Positions 56,112 through 64,000 of a stretch of 64,000 nt of DNA are shown piece by piece. Every line of letters starts with the position of its first letter. The first letter of the stretch is position 1. The notes beneath the pieces are model-generated. The model was not told the origin of the DNA, did not search any database, and saw only the letters and a program-made list of their open reading frames with translations. Source of the DNA: Pseudoduganella violacea. GTDB taxonomy: Bacteria; Pseudomonadota; Gammaproteobacteria; Burkholderiales; Burkholderiaceae_D. Location of the stretch: contig NZ_JACHXD010000002.1 of assembly GCF_014191875.1 (NCBI RefSeq), positions 186,001-250,000 of the forward strand. The letters run 5' to 3'. Both the position numbers and the translations under genes were made by a program.

Positions 56112-56615
56112 ATGGCAACCAACAAGAAAACCTTCTCGACTTCTTCCCCCAGCATGAATCCCTGGCTGGGCATCGCTGCCATCGTCATCCTGTTCGACCA
56201 GCTCAGCAAGATCACCATCACCAAGATGTTCCGCTTGGGCGATGAACTGGTCGTCACCAAATTCTTCAACCTGGTGCTGGCCTACAACCGCGGCGCCGCG
56301 TTCAGCTTCCTCTCCAATGAGAGCGGCTGGCAGCGCTACTTCTTCACCGCCATCGGCATCGCCGCCGCCCTGTTCATCGTCTACCTGCTGCGCAAGCACG
56401 CCGGCCAACGTCTGTTCTGCTGGGCGCTGGCCCTGATTCTGGGCGGCGCGGTGGGCAATGTGATCGACCGCATGGTGTACGGCCATGTGATCGATTTCCT
56501 CGACTTCCACTGGCGCGGCCTGGGCCACTTCCCGGCCTTCAATATCGCCGATTCGGCCATCTGCGTCGGCGTCGGCCTGTTCATACTCGACGAACTGCGC
56601 CGGGTGAATAAGTAA
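56112..56615 (+). CDS. lspA: Lipoprotein signal peptidase LspA
   Basis: LspA cuts the signal peptide of acylated prolipoproteins. The 167-residue product has four membrane segments and the catalytic pair Asp128 (HVIDFLDF) and Asp147 ([11 protein letters not shown]), 19 apart as expected. It is preceded by ileS (66 bases). Substrates in this window would include FlgH and the M48-like lipoprotein. Confidence 0.97.
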   Translation: MATNKKTFSTSSPSMNPWLGIAAIVILFDQLSKITITKMFRLGDELVVTKFFNLVLAYNRGAAFSFLSNESGWQRYFFTAIGIAAALFIVYLLRKHAGQRLFCWALALILGGAVGNVIDRMVYGHVIDFLDFHWRGLGHFPAFNIADSAICVGVGLFILDELRRVNK

Positions 56616-56629
56616 TCCGAGGGAGAAGC

Positions 56630-57853
56630 ATGATGGAACTCGCTGGCAAAAAAATCGTTCTCGGCCTGTCGGGCGGCGTAGCGTGCTACAAGGCCGCTGA
56701 GCTGTGCCGCGCCCTGAGCAAGGAAGGCGCTTCGGTGCAGGTGGTGATGACCGATGCGGCCACCCACTTCATCACCGCCGTCACCATGCAGGCGCTGTCG
56801 GGCAAGCCGGTGTTCAGCAGCCAGTGGGATCCGCGCGTGAACAATAATATGGCCCATATCGACGTCACGCGCGACGCCGACGCCATCATCATCGCGCCCT
56901 GCTCGGCCGACTTCATGGTCAAGCTGGCGCACGGCGTGTGCGACGACCTGCTCTCGACCATGTGCCTGGCGCGTCCACGCCATGTGCCGCTGCTGGTGGC
57001 GCCGGCCATGAATGTGGAAATGTGGACCAATCCGGCCACCCAGCGCAACGCCGCCCAGCTGCGCGAGGACGGCATCGCCATCCTCGGCCCGGCCGCCGGC
57101 GACCAGGCTTGCGGCGAAACCGGCATGGGCCGCATGCTCGAACCAGAACAGCTGCTGGCCGAAATCATCGCCGCCTTCCAGCCCAAATCCCTGGCCGGCC
57201 GCCGCATCCTGATCACGGCCGGCCCCACCTTCGAGCCGATCGATCCGGTGCGCGGCATCACCAATCTTTCCTCCGGCAAGATGGGGTATGCCGTGGCGCG
57301 CGCCGCGCGCGAAGCCGGCGCCGAAGTGCTGCTGGTGTCCGGCCCCACGGCCTTGGAAACGCCTTTCGGCGTGCAGCGCGTGAACGTGCAAAGCGCCCAG
57401 CAGATGCACGACGCCGTGATGGATGCGCTGGGCGGCCAGCACGTCTTCGTCTCGGTGGCCGCCGTGGCCGACTGGCGCGTGGCCAATCCCAGCACGCAGA
57501 AGGTCAAGAAAAGCGCCGACGGCAGCGTGCCGCAGCTGCAGTTCGAGCAAAACCCCGACATCCTCGCCGCCGTTGCCGCGCGCACCAGCCTGGCCGGTTA
57601 TCCCTACTGCGTCGGCTTTGCCGCCGAATCGGAAAACCTGCTGGAATACGGCGCCGCCAAGCGCGAACGCAAGGGCATCCCTCTGCTGGTGGGCAATATC
57701 GGCCACCAGACTTTCGGCCAGGACGACAACACCATCATCCTGTTCGATGAAAACGGCCATACCATCCTGCCGCGCGCCGACAAACTGACCTTGGCGCGCC
57801 AGCTGGTATCGGAAATCTCCAAACGCATTGAAAAGAACTCGCTGTTCCAGTAA
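56630..57853 (+). CDS. coaBC: Bifunctional phosphopantothenoylcysteine decarboxylase / phosphopantothenate-cysteine ligase
   Basis: CoaBC performs two steps of coenzyme A synthesis. The 407-residue product has the flavin decarboxylase half ([24 protein letters not shown] with catalytic His76, [10 protein letters not shown]) and the ligase half ([38 protein letters not shown]). The start is ATG 56630 or 56633; the second fits the GGAG site (56622-56625) better. dut follows after 4 bases. Confidence 0.97.
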   Translation: MMELAGKKIVLGLSGGVACYKAAELCRALSKEGASVQVVMTDAATHFITAVTMQALSGKPVFSSQWDPRVNNNMAHIDVTRDADAIIIAPCSADFMVKLAHGVCDDLLSTMCLARPRHVPLLVAPAMNVEMWTNPATQRNAAQLREDGIAILGPAAGDQACGETGMGRMLEPEQLLAEIIAAFQPKSLAGRRILITAGPTFEPIDPVRGITNLSSGKMGYAVARAAREAGAEVLLVSGPTALETPFGVQRVNVQSAQQMHDAVMDALGGQHVFVSVAAVADWRVANPSTQKVKKSADGSVPQLQFEQNPDILAAVAARTSLAGYPYCVGFAAESENLLEYGAAKRERKGIPLLVGNIGHQTFGQDDNTIILFDENGHTILPRADKLTLARQLVSEISKRIEKNSLFQ

Positions 57854-57857
57854 TCCC

Positions 57858-58307
57858 ATGAAATCCATCGACGTCAAAATCCTCGACCCGCGCATGAAAG
57901 AACAGATGCCGGCCTACGCGACGCCTGGCAGCGCCGGTCTCGATCTGCGCGCCTGCATCGACGCGCCCCTGGTCATCGAACCCGGCCAGACGGTGCTGGT
58001 GCCGACCGGCCTGGCCATCCATATCGGCGATCCCGGCTACGCTGCCATGATCCTGCCGCGCAGCGGCATGGGCCATAAGAACGGCATCGTTCTGGGGAAT
58101 CTGGTAGGCTTGATCGACTCCGACTACCAGGGCCAGCTCATGGTCTCCACCTGGAACCGCGGCCATAGCACGTTCACCTTGAACCCCATGGAACGCCTGG
58201 CGCAGCTGATTATTGTGCCGGTCCTGCAAGTCGGCTTTAATATCGTGGACGACTTCGACGCCAGCGAACGCGGTGTCGGAGGTTTCGGCAGCACCGGCAA
58301 ACACTAA
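57858..58307 (+). CDS. dut: Deoxyuridine 5'-triphosphate nucleotidohydrolase (dUTPase)
   Basis: dUTPase removes dUTP and supplies dUMP. The start at ATG 57858 ([13 protein letters not shown]) gives 149 residues and avoids overlap with coaBC. All five motifs are seen: [41 protein letters not shown], and [12 protein letters not shown] at the C-terminus. The coaBC-dut pairing is common in proteobacteria. Confidence 0.97.
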   Translation: MKSIDVKILDPRMKEQMPAYATPGSAGLDLRACIDAPLVIEPGQTVLVPTGLAIHIGDPGYAAMILPRSGMGHKNGIVLGNLVGLIDSDYQGQLMVSTWNRGHSTFTLNPMERLAQLIIVPVLQVGFNIVDDFDASERGVGGFGSTGKH

Positions 58308-58317
58308 GGACAGGTTT

Positions 58318-59430
58318 ATGGCAGCAGGGATGATCAAGCTTGAAGGGATGGCACGAGCCGCAAGGCCGTTTATTTCACTCGCAGCGGCCTCCCTGCTCTT
58401 ATCGGCCTGCTCCACCTTCCAGCCCCAGGCTCCTGTCAGCCAGGCGCCCACGCCCGCTACGCCGCCGGCCGAAACCGCGCCAGTGCTTACGCCACGCATG
58501 CTGGCCGCCCAGGACACCCTGAAAACCATGGTGGCGCTGCAGGACCGCCTGTACCGCGTCGCCGCCCCCCTGCTGATTAACAACGCCGACCTGTGCAAGA
58601 CCCAGGCGCGCAATCTGCTCGGCTTCACGGCCAAGAACAAATACTCCTATCCTGGCGAATACGCCGACGCCGCGCGCGCGGTGCTGGGCTATAACGACCG
58701 CCTGCAAGTTTCCGGCGTACTGGCCGGCAGTGGCGCCGCCAGCGCCGGCCTGCGCAAGGGCGACGGCCTGGTCGCCGCCAACGGCAAGACCCTGCCCACC
58801 GGACGCGACGCCGAAACCGAAGCGGCCGGCGTGCTTGGCCCGCTGGTCTCCAGCCGCGCCTCGCTCAGCATGACCATCTCGCGCAACGGCCGCGAACAGG
58901 TGCTGAACATGCCCGTCACCCGCGCCTGCGCCTACCGCGTCGACCTGGGCAACGCCGACAATATCAACTCTTACGCCGACGGCTCGCGCGTGCTGCTCAC
59001 GCGCGGCATGATCAACTTCGCCCAAAGCGACGAAGCCATCGCCTTCGTGCTGGCCAAGGACATCGCCCACAATGTGCTGGGCCACGCCGGCACCTTGCGC
59101 CAGAACGCCGCGCTGGCCAGCATGATCGACAACCTCGCCAGCGTGCGGCCCGACCTCTCGCTGCTGATCGGCAGCGGCGGCATCAAGCCGATGCCGCAAG
59201 AAATGGACGTGGCGGCCGACCAGCTCGCGCTGTACATGCTGGCGCGCGCCGGCTACAACATCGACCGCGCCAAAGCTTTCTGGCAGCGCCTCGCGGCCCA
59301 GTATCCGTCCTCGGTGCTGAACGGCTATATGGCGGTCCATCCCGCCACCACGGCGCGCTACGCCGCCATCGACCGGACCGTGGGCGAGATCAAGGCCAGG
59401 CAGGCCGGCAAGCGCCCGCTCGTTCCATAA
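58318..59430 (+). CDS. M48-like lipoprotein with PDZ-like domain and degenerate HExxH
   Basis: The start at ATG 58318 has AGGACAGG upstream and gives 370 residues. It has a lipoprotein signal with lipobox LLSAC (Cys31). A PDZ-like segment at about 115-200 (VSGVLAGSGAASAGLRKGDG, LVAANGKTLP) precedes a region resembling the M48 peptidase core, SDEAIAFVLAKDIAHNVLGH (about 237-256). The zinc motif HExxH is changed to KDIAH (247-251), and the third-ligand motif (usually ExEAD) is EMDVAAD (295-301). It may be an inactive M48-type protein. It is coupled to the following gene (4 bases). Confidence 0.72.
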   Translation: MAAGMIKLEGMARAARPFISLAAASLLLSACSTFQPQAPVSQAPTPATPPAETAPVLTPRMLAAQDTLKTMVALQDRLYRVAAPLLINNADLCKTQARNLLGFTAKNKYSYPGEYADAARAVLGYNDRLQVSGVLAGSGAASAGLRKGDGLVAANGKTLPTGRDAETEAAGVLGPLVSSRASLSMTISRNGREQVLNMPVTRACAYRVDLGNADNINSYADGSRVLLTRGMINFAQSDEAIAFVLAKDIAHNVLGHAGTLRQNAALASMIDNLASVRPDLSLLIGSGGIKPMPQEMDVAADQLALYMLARAGYNIDRAKAFWQRLAAQYPSSVLNGYMAVHPATTARYAAIDRTVGEIKARQAGKRPLVP

Positions 59431-59434
59431 GACC

Positions 59435-59848
59435 ATGAAGACCTCCGGCCAGCTCGCGTGTTCCATCCTGCTGCTGGCCGCCTTGCTGCCCGCCGCCGTC
59501 CAAGCCGCGCCGCTGCGCAAGCTGCGCAGCGACAAGGACAGCACGCTCTATCTGGAGCGCGGCAGCATCCAGCGTGGCAAGGATGGACGCAAAGCCTGGC
59601 TGCTGCAATCGTTCCGCCAGCCCCAGACCGCGCCCGACGGCAAAATCTACCGTTCGCTCAAGCAGCAGCACCTGTATTCCTGCGAAGAGCGCAGCATCAC
59701 CCTGGTGTCGCAGCTTTACTACGCCGAGCCGATGGCACGCGGCGAAGCCCTCGCCACCTACAAATACGAATCCTACGACGCCGAGCCGGTGGAAAAAGGC
59801 AGCCAATACGAGCGCGCCCTGAAAGCAGTCTGCGCCCGCAAACGCTAA
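59435..59848 (+). CDS. Secreted small protein, surface-adhesin E-like
   Basis: The 137-residue product has a signal peptide (MKTSGQLACSILLLAALLPA, cut near AQA-A). The mature part is about 115 residues of beta-strand-rich sequence with one Cys pair candidate (YSCEERSITL and KAVCARKR). The pattern of alternating charged and aromatic residues resembles Surface-adhesin protein E / DUF families of short secreted proteins; this match is tentative. It lies 4 bases after the M48-like lipoprotein gene, so the two are cotranscribed. Confidence 0.7.
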   Translation: MKTSGQLACSILLLAALLPAAVQAAPLRKLRSDKDSTLYLERGSIQRGKDGRKAWLLQSFRQPQTAPDGKIYRSLKQQHLYSCEERSITLVSQLYYAEPMARGEALATYKYESYDAEPVEKGSQYERALKAVCARKR

Positions 59849-59900
59849 GTTGATACAAGCCCGATCGGCATCCCGCCCGGCCGCGTAGTATAGTGCGGTG

Positions 59901-60893
59901 ATGGACAGCATCGACCTCGAAGTGCTCAAAACCAGCGCCGCCTGGCTCGCCCAAGGCCTGCGCTGCGAACTGATAACCGTGGTGCGGACCTGGGGTTCCA
60001 GCCCCCGCCCCATCGGCGCCATGCTGGCCATCTGCGAGGACGGCCGCGTGGTCGGTTCCGTTTCCGGCGGCTGCATCGAGGACGACCTGATCGAACGCGT
60101 TCGGCGCGAAGGCATCGCCCGCAGCACGCCGGAGCTGGTCAGCTACGGCATCAGCGCCGACGAAGCGCACCGCTTCGGCCTGCCCTGCGGCGGCACCATC
60201 GAACTGGCGCTCGAACCGCTGGGCGCCCATAGCCGCATCGACGAACTGCTGGACCAACTGGCCCAGCACCGCCTGGTGCAGCGCCGCCTGCATCTGCCGA
60301 CCGGCGCCGTGACGCTGGCCCCCGCCACCGCCGGCCCCGTGCTGGAACGGCACGGCGACGAACTGTGGACCCAGCACGGCCCGCGCTGGCGCCTGCTCAT
60401 CATCGGCGCCGGCCAGCTCTCGCGCTTCCTGGCGCAGATCGCCAGCGCCATGGACTACCACGTCACCGTCTGCGACCCGCGCGAAGACTACCGCGCCGGC
60501 TGGCAATTGCCCGGCGTGCCCCTGGTCCACGCCATGCCCGACGACCTCGTGCTCGACATGCAGCCCGACTCGCGCAGCGCCATTGTCGCCCTGACGCACG
60601 ATCCCAAGCTCGACGACCTGGCCTTGATGGAAGCGCTGAAATCGCCCGCCTTCTACGTCGGCGCCATCGGCTCGCGCGCCAACAACGCCAAGCGGCGCGA
60701 ACGCCTGCGCCAATTCGACCTCACGCCCGAACAACTGGACCGCCTGCACGGCCCCGTAGGACTCTACATCGGCAGCAAAACCCCGGCCGAAATCGCCATC
60801 TCGATCCTGGCCGAAATCACCGCCGTCAAAAATGGCGTCCCCGCCGTCCTGCAAGTTCCCCCACGCCGCGATATCGGCGCAAGAAACAGCTAG
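59901..60893 (+). CDS. XdhC/CoxI-family MoCo insertion protein
   Basis: XdhC-type chaperones bind sulfurated molybdenum cofactor and pass it to xanthine dehydrogenase. The 330-residue product starts at ATG 59901. It has the XdhC N-terminal signature GSSPRPIGAMLAICEDGRVV, then GSVSGGCIEDDL, and a Rossmann-type segment LLIIGAGQLSRFLAQI. No xdhA or xdhB is in the window. MoCo genes (moaA, mobA-moeA) are 26 kb away. Confidence 0.9.
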   Translation: MDSIDLEVLKTSAAWLAQGLRCELITVVRTWGSSPRPIGAMLAICEDGRVVGSVSGGCIEDDLIERVRREGIARSTPELVSYGISADEAHRFGLPCGGTIELALEPLGAHSRIDELLDQLAQHRLVQRRLHLPTGAVTLAPATAGPVLERHGDELWTQHGPRWRLLIIGAGQLSRFLAQIASAMDYHVTVCDPREDYRAGWQLPGVPLVHAMPDDLVLDMQPDSRSAIVALTHDPKLDDLALMEALKSPAFYVGAIGSRANNAKRRERLRQFDLTPEQLDRLHGPVGLYIGSKTPAEIAISILAEITAVKNGVPAVLQVPPRRDIGARNS

Positions 60894-60940
60894 CGCGTCC
60901 CCGCCCCCTGCGCCACAATACCAGCCCAATGGCTGAGTCT

Positions 60941-60975
60941 GTGTCCACCTTGGGGTCTGACCCCAGGGTGGACAC
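60941..60975. repeat. Palindromic intergenic repeat, third member of the AATGTCC family
   Basis: The 35 bases have outer arms GTGTCCACC / GGTGGACAC (9 bp, perfect) and inner arms GGGGTC / GACCCC around a single T. Compared with unit B at 34123-34161, each arm is one base shorter (TGTCCGACC versus TGTCCACC on the left, GGTGGGACA versus GGTGGACA on the right). The core also changes on both sides, so pairing is kept. It lies between xdhC and the glycosylase gene. Confidence 0.8.
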
Positions 60976-61008
60976 GGGCTCGGCGGTTCGTATTTGTTGG
61001 AGATGAGA

Positions 61009-61911
61009 ATGCGCTTTACGATTTCACTGCCCGCGAATTACCGTTTGCAGGATGTGCAGGCCTTTCATAGCCGCGATGCCGAGAGCGTGGCGGAAGAAGT
61101 GCGGCCGGAGCGCATCCGCAAGGGCATGCTGCTCGACGACGTGGCCGTGGCGCTGACGCTGCACCTGTCGCCTGCCGCCGCCGAATGCGAGGCCGATGCG
61201 GATTGTCCGCAGCCTTTGCCGGCGTCGCTGCAGCAGCGCATCCGCGATGCGGCGCTGAATATGCTGGGGCTGCGCATCGATCCGCAAGCCTTCCTCGACT
61301 TCGCGCGCGACGATGCTATGCTTGGCCCGCTGGTGCTGGCCAATCCCGGCCTGCGCATCGTGCAGTCGGCCACCGTGTTCGAAGCCCTGACCTGGGCCAT
61401 CATCGGCCAGCAAATCAACCTGCCCTTCGCCATCGCCCTGCGCCGCACCTTCATCCTGCAGGCGGGGCGCCAGCATTCCAGCGGCTTGTGGTGCTATCCC
61501 GAAGCCGCCGGCGCGGCCCGCCTCAGCGCCGAGGATCTGACCAGCCGCAAATTCTCGCGCGCCAAGGCGGAGACGCTGCTGCGCTTCGCCGCCCTCGTCG
61601 CCAGCGGCGAGCTGCGCCTGGAGCAAGCGGCGGACAACAGCATCGACGAGATCAGCAAAGCCCTGCTGGCCGTGAAAGGCATCGGCCCCTGGACCGTCAA
61701 CTACGGCCTGCTGCGCGGCTACGGCTACGCCGACTGCTCGCTGCATGGCGATGTCGCCATCCGCGCCGCCCTGCAACGCCTGCTGGGCGAGGACAGCAAG
61801 CCGGATATGGCGCGCACCGAACGCATTCTGCAGCAATACCAGCCGCACCGCACCATGGCCGCCGCCCACCTGTGGGCCAGCCTGCACGGCCGCCCCAACG
61901 AGAGCGCCTGA
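61009..61911 (+). CDS. DNA-3-methyladenine glycosylase, AlkA type
   Basis: The enzyme removes alkylated bases. The start at ATG 61009 has GGAG 6 bases upstream and gives 300 residues. It has an N-terminal AlkA-type domain and the helix-hairpin-helix GPD core with LLAVKGIGPWTVNYGLLRGYG and catalytic Asp248 (LHGDVAIRAA). The segment TWAIIGQQINLPFAIAL is also typical. Ada is not in the window. Confidence 0.9.
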   Translation: MRFTISLPANYRLQDVQAFHSRDAESVAEEVRPERIRKGMLLDDVAVALTLHLSPAAAECEADADCPQPLPASLQQRIRDAALNMLGLRIDPQAFLDFARDDAMLGPLVLANPGLRIVQSATVFEALTWAIIGQQINLPFAIALRRTFILQAGRQHSSGLWCYPEAAGAARLSAEDLTSRKFSRAKAETLLRFAALVASGELRLEQAADNSIDEISKALLAVKGIGPWTVNYGLLRGYGYADCSLHGDVAIRAALQRLLGEDSKPDMARTERILQQYQPHRTMAAAHLWASLHGRPNESA

Positions 61912-61940
61912 TCCACACGCTACCCGGGGGCTAAAAACGC

Positions 61941-62744
61941 CTAGCGCTTGCCGCGCAATTCGCGGATCTTCCAGCCCTCGTCGCGCTTGCGCAGGAAGGC
62001 GGTGATGGAATCGACCGTCGCCGCGTTGATGCGGTCGGAAAAGCGCAGCGCGCTTGGATGGTCGTCAAACGCGATATTGGCCTTGACGATGCGCCCGCCC
62101 AAACGCGTCAGCGGCCCGATATTCAACTCGGTCGGCTGGTAGCCCGCCAGTTTCAGCCAGCTCTGCGCCTGCTCGCGGTTCTGTACCTTCACATCGCTCG
62201 CCATCGCCGCCGCCACCACTTCCAGCACCCATTGGTTCGAGTTCTGGTATTTGGTGGAGAAGGGGTAGGCCACCATATTGTATTTAGGCTCGTGCAAGCC
62301 ATGCAGCAGCGCCGGCGAGCGCAGATATTCGGCCAGGCGGGCCGCCACGCGCGGCGGCGGCACCAGCATGATGGAGTCGAGGGTGAACGGATCGTCGAGG
62401 AAGAAGTTGGCCAGGCCGTCCATCCACAGCTCGGAACGGGCCGTGCCGCATTCGTTCAGCAGCTCGTAGACACGCCAAGGCTGATTCGGCGCGGCGCGAA
62501 AGGCGATGCCCAGGTGCGTGTACTTCACGCGGTACTTGGACAAGTCCTGTCCTTGCCGTCCGATCAGCACCACATCGCTGCCGGAATCGTTCAACTCGCC
62601 CATCAGCATGCGGCCCGTTCCCATCGCCTCGTTCAGCGCGGCGGGCGTCATGGGCCGGTCTTCGCAGGACTGTCCCGCCTGGGCCGGCGCGGCAAACGCC
62701 GCGGCGATCAGCGCGCAGGCGGCGACACGGGTAGCGAATTTCAT
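61941..62744 (-). CDS. DUF2145 family secreted protein
   Basis: The 267-residue product has a signal peptide (MKFATRVAACALIAAAFAAP, cut near AQA-G). It matches the DUF2145 pattern: DVVLIGRQGQDLSKYRVKYT, HLGIAFR, VYELLNECGT, and MLVPPPRVAARLAEYL. There is a Cys pair candidate (SCED and NECG). The function is unknown. It follows the 159-residue secreted gene within 9 bases, so the two form an operon. Confidence 0.85.
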   Translation of the reverse strand: MKFATRVAACALIAAAFAAPAQAGQSCEDRPMTPAALNEAMGTGRMLMGELNDSGSDVVLIGRQGQDLSKYRVKYTHLGIAFRAAPNQPWRVYELLNECGTARSELWMDGLANFFLDDPFTLDSIMLVPPPRVAARLAEYLRSPALLHGLHEPKYNMVAYPFSTKYQNSNQWVLEVVAAAMASDVKVQNREQAQSWLKLAGYQPTELNIGPLTRLGGRIVKANIAFDDHPSALRFSDRINAATVDSITAFLRKRDEGWKIRELRGKR

Positions 62745-62753
62745 GGCTCAGCC

Positions 62754-63233
62754 TCAGTTGGCCGGCAGGCGGCTCTGATTCAGCAGCGCCTGGCCGATCT
62801 CGTTAGGAATAAAAGCCAGCACCTTGCCCGACGCCACCAGCACCGTGCCCGTCGTCTCCGACAGCACCTGCACCGAAGTGCCGACCGACACACCGATCGC
62901 GCCCAGCGTCTTGCCCGTGACCTTCACCGACAGCTTGCCGGCCGAACCCACGGCCGACAGAATAATCTCCACCGTATCGCCCACGCCCTGCGCGATGCCC
63001 GAGACCACATAAGCGCTGCCCACGCCCACCGCCGCCACGCCGACCGAGGCGCCCTCGCTGCCCTGCGCGCTGCCCGCCACGCTGGCCACCGGCGCCGCGA
63101 TGATCGACATGGTCCCGATCGAAATCTTTTCCGATGCCGTCACATTGCGCGACATTTGCGCCATCGCGGAGCCGGCGCCCAGCACCAACACAGCACCGAG
63201 GGTCGCACGAATCACGTTTGCAGCAATACTCAT
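62754..63233 (-). CDS. Secreted hypothetical protein rich in Gly, Val and Ser
   Basis: The start at ATG 63233 has GGGAG 6 bases upstream and gives 159 residues. It has a signal peptide (MSIAANVIRATLGAVLVLGA, cut near AMA-Q). The mature part is rich in Gly/Val/Ser/Ala with glycine-zipper-like character (VASVAGSAQGSEGASVGVAA) and no recognised catalytic motif. It is directly upstream of the DUF2145 gene and probably functions with it. Confidence 0.75.
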   Translation of the reverse strand: MSIAANVIRATLGAVLVLGAGSAMAQMSRNVTASEKISIGTMSIIAAPVASVAGSAQGSEGASVGVAAVGVGSAYVVSGIAQGVGDTVEIILSAVGSAGKLSVKVTGKTLGAIGVSVGTSVQVLSETTGTVLVASGKVLAFIPNEIGQALLNQSRLPAN

Positions 63234-63372
63234 TACATCTCCCACTATGAAAGGTTTGCCTGTTATAAATGATTTTCTGGAAACCTGCTACATGTTTCCT
63301 TGTAACAATTTGTCAGAAAAACCAGGCAAACAAGGAAGCGCAGCGCCGCTCAAGGCTCTCAAGACCGGCGCT

Positions 63373-63999
63373 TCAAGCGCTCCCTTCTGAGTCGGATTCG
63401 TAGACGAGCCGCATAACCTCGTCCTTTGCGCCAAAGATTGAGTTGGCATACACAATGCGAATCTTTTCGCTGGCGCTTTCGCCAATGGTATCTCCGTCCT
63501 GGATGACCGGGCCATTTTCCAGGAGGTATTCAGCGATCGCGTCGAATCGTTTCTTTAGCTCGGCCGGAGACTCTGTCGCTCCGTGCGCCTCCAATTCCAT
63601 TAGCCCAAGTTCTGCCAAGCCGGTGGTAAAGCCGGCACTGAGGGATGTTCCCTCAAGCCACCCCACACGGCAGTCGATCCAAATGGCCAATGGCAGGGCC
63701 AATGGCATGACTTCGACCGCGAAGTCGGCAAAGAGGCTTGGCGGCACAAGCAGGGCGGCATTGGTCCAGAAGACCCCAATCGATGCTGGCGTCGAGGCCA
63801 TCAGCGCTGCCGTGACTTGCGTGAGCAGCGTGGAAAGCGGCACCGGGAGCAGTTCCCCGCTGACAGTGACGATCGCGTGACTCTTGTGCTCCCGTATGGC
63901 AGATGCGGCATCAGGCCAAAGCCGACTGCTTGCACATGGCCCCTCCAAGTCCGACCAGGGAATGGGCGCTGGCATCACTCCAATCACGATATCTGCCAT
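63373..63999 (-). CDS. DUF4261-type hypothetical protein, start at window edge
   Basis: The frame is 208 residues from ATG 63999 to TGA 63373. The N-terminus (MADIVIGVMPAPIPWSDLEG) could be complete, but the ribosome binding site is outside the window, so an upstream extension is possible. The central WTNAALLVPPSLFADF and PLALPLAIWIDCRVGW segments resemble DUF4261 proteins of unknown function. Base composition seems lower in GC than most neighbours. It reads toward the secreted-protein genes, with about 127 bases between. Confidence 0.6.
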   Translation of the reverse strand: MADIVIGVMPAPIPWSDLEGPCASSRLWPDAASAIREHKSHAIVTVSGELLPVPLSTLLTQVTAALMASTPASIGVFWTNAALLVPPSLFADFAVEVMPLALPLAIWIDCRVGWLEGTSLSAGFTTGLAELGLMELEAHGATESPAELKKRFDAIAEYLLENGPVIQDGDTIGESASEKIRIVYANSIFGAKDEVMRLVYESDSEGSA

Positions 64000-64000
64000 A

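Overview
The window looks like a chromosomal segment of a high-GC, motile Gram-negative betaproteobacterium of the Oxalobacteraceae (Massilia / Duganella / Janthinobacterium group). The evidence is a flagellum with P and L rings, the FlhF/FlhG pair, a MotC/MotD-type stator pair, a beta-type gene order rluC - HAD phosphatase - Rieske - sppA beside rne, and the style of the proteins. No rRNA, tRNA, CRISPR array, insertion sequence or prophage was seen. The genus is an inference from sequence character only.

Layout. (1) 1-20221 is a flagellar locus. flgB-C-D-E-F-G-H-I-J-K run on the minus strand, and flgK leaves the window. flgA and flgM-flgN run on the plus strand. A second minus-strand block runs flhB-flhA, a DUF4351/Rpn-like gene, flhF-flhG-fliA-motC-motD. 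Three promoter-like sites fit a tiered hierarchy: a sigma54 -24/-12 site before flgB, and sigma28 sites before flgM and flgK. (2) 20360-25909 holds a fumarylacetoacetate-hydrolase-family gene, an RsuA-type pseudouridine synthase, a 67-residue orphan protein behind a perfect FNR box, and the rluC operon. (3) 25910-29681 is rne with a long, structured leader and a strong terminator. (4) 29713-34059 is chrA, moaA and a fused mobA-moeA gene. (5) 34067-37439 holds palindromic repeats, a frameshifted CoA-transferase gene, rmuC and a truncated haemoglobin. (6) 37472-42195 holds another FNR box, an unusual response regulator, an FtsX-type permease and an adenine deaminase. (7) 42196-47527 is the stress triad prkA - yeaH - spoVR behind a roughly 500-base AT-rich leader. 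(8) 47528-51977 is tonB - exbB - exbD - exbD - TPR protein. (9) 52147-59848 is ribF - ileS - lspA - coaBC - dut - M48-like lipoprotein - small secreted protein. (10) 59901-63999 holds xdhC, a palindromic repeat, an AlkA-type glycosylase, a DUF2145 protein, a secreted hypothetical protein and a DUF4261 protein at the edge.

How the genes work together. The first 20 kb build the export gate, rod, hook and rings, and carry the checkpoint (FlgM/FliA) that couples hook completion to late genes. Molybdenum cofactor genes (moaA, mobA-moeA), the MoCo-insertion chaperone xdhC and adenine deaminase together hint at purine use through xanthine dehydrogenase, which is not in the window. Perfect FNR-type boxes near the 67-residue protein and the truncated haemoglobin suggest low-oxygen control. 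The most unusual observations are the MobA-MoeA fusion, the FlhG with a degenerate Walker A, the M48-like lipoprotein without HExxH, the response regulator with an insert and no known output domain, the helical insert in FlgE, the structured rne and prkA leaders, and a palindromic repeat family whose arms co-vary between copies.
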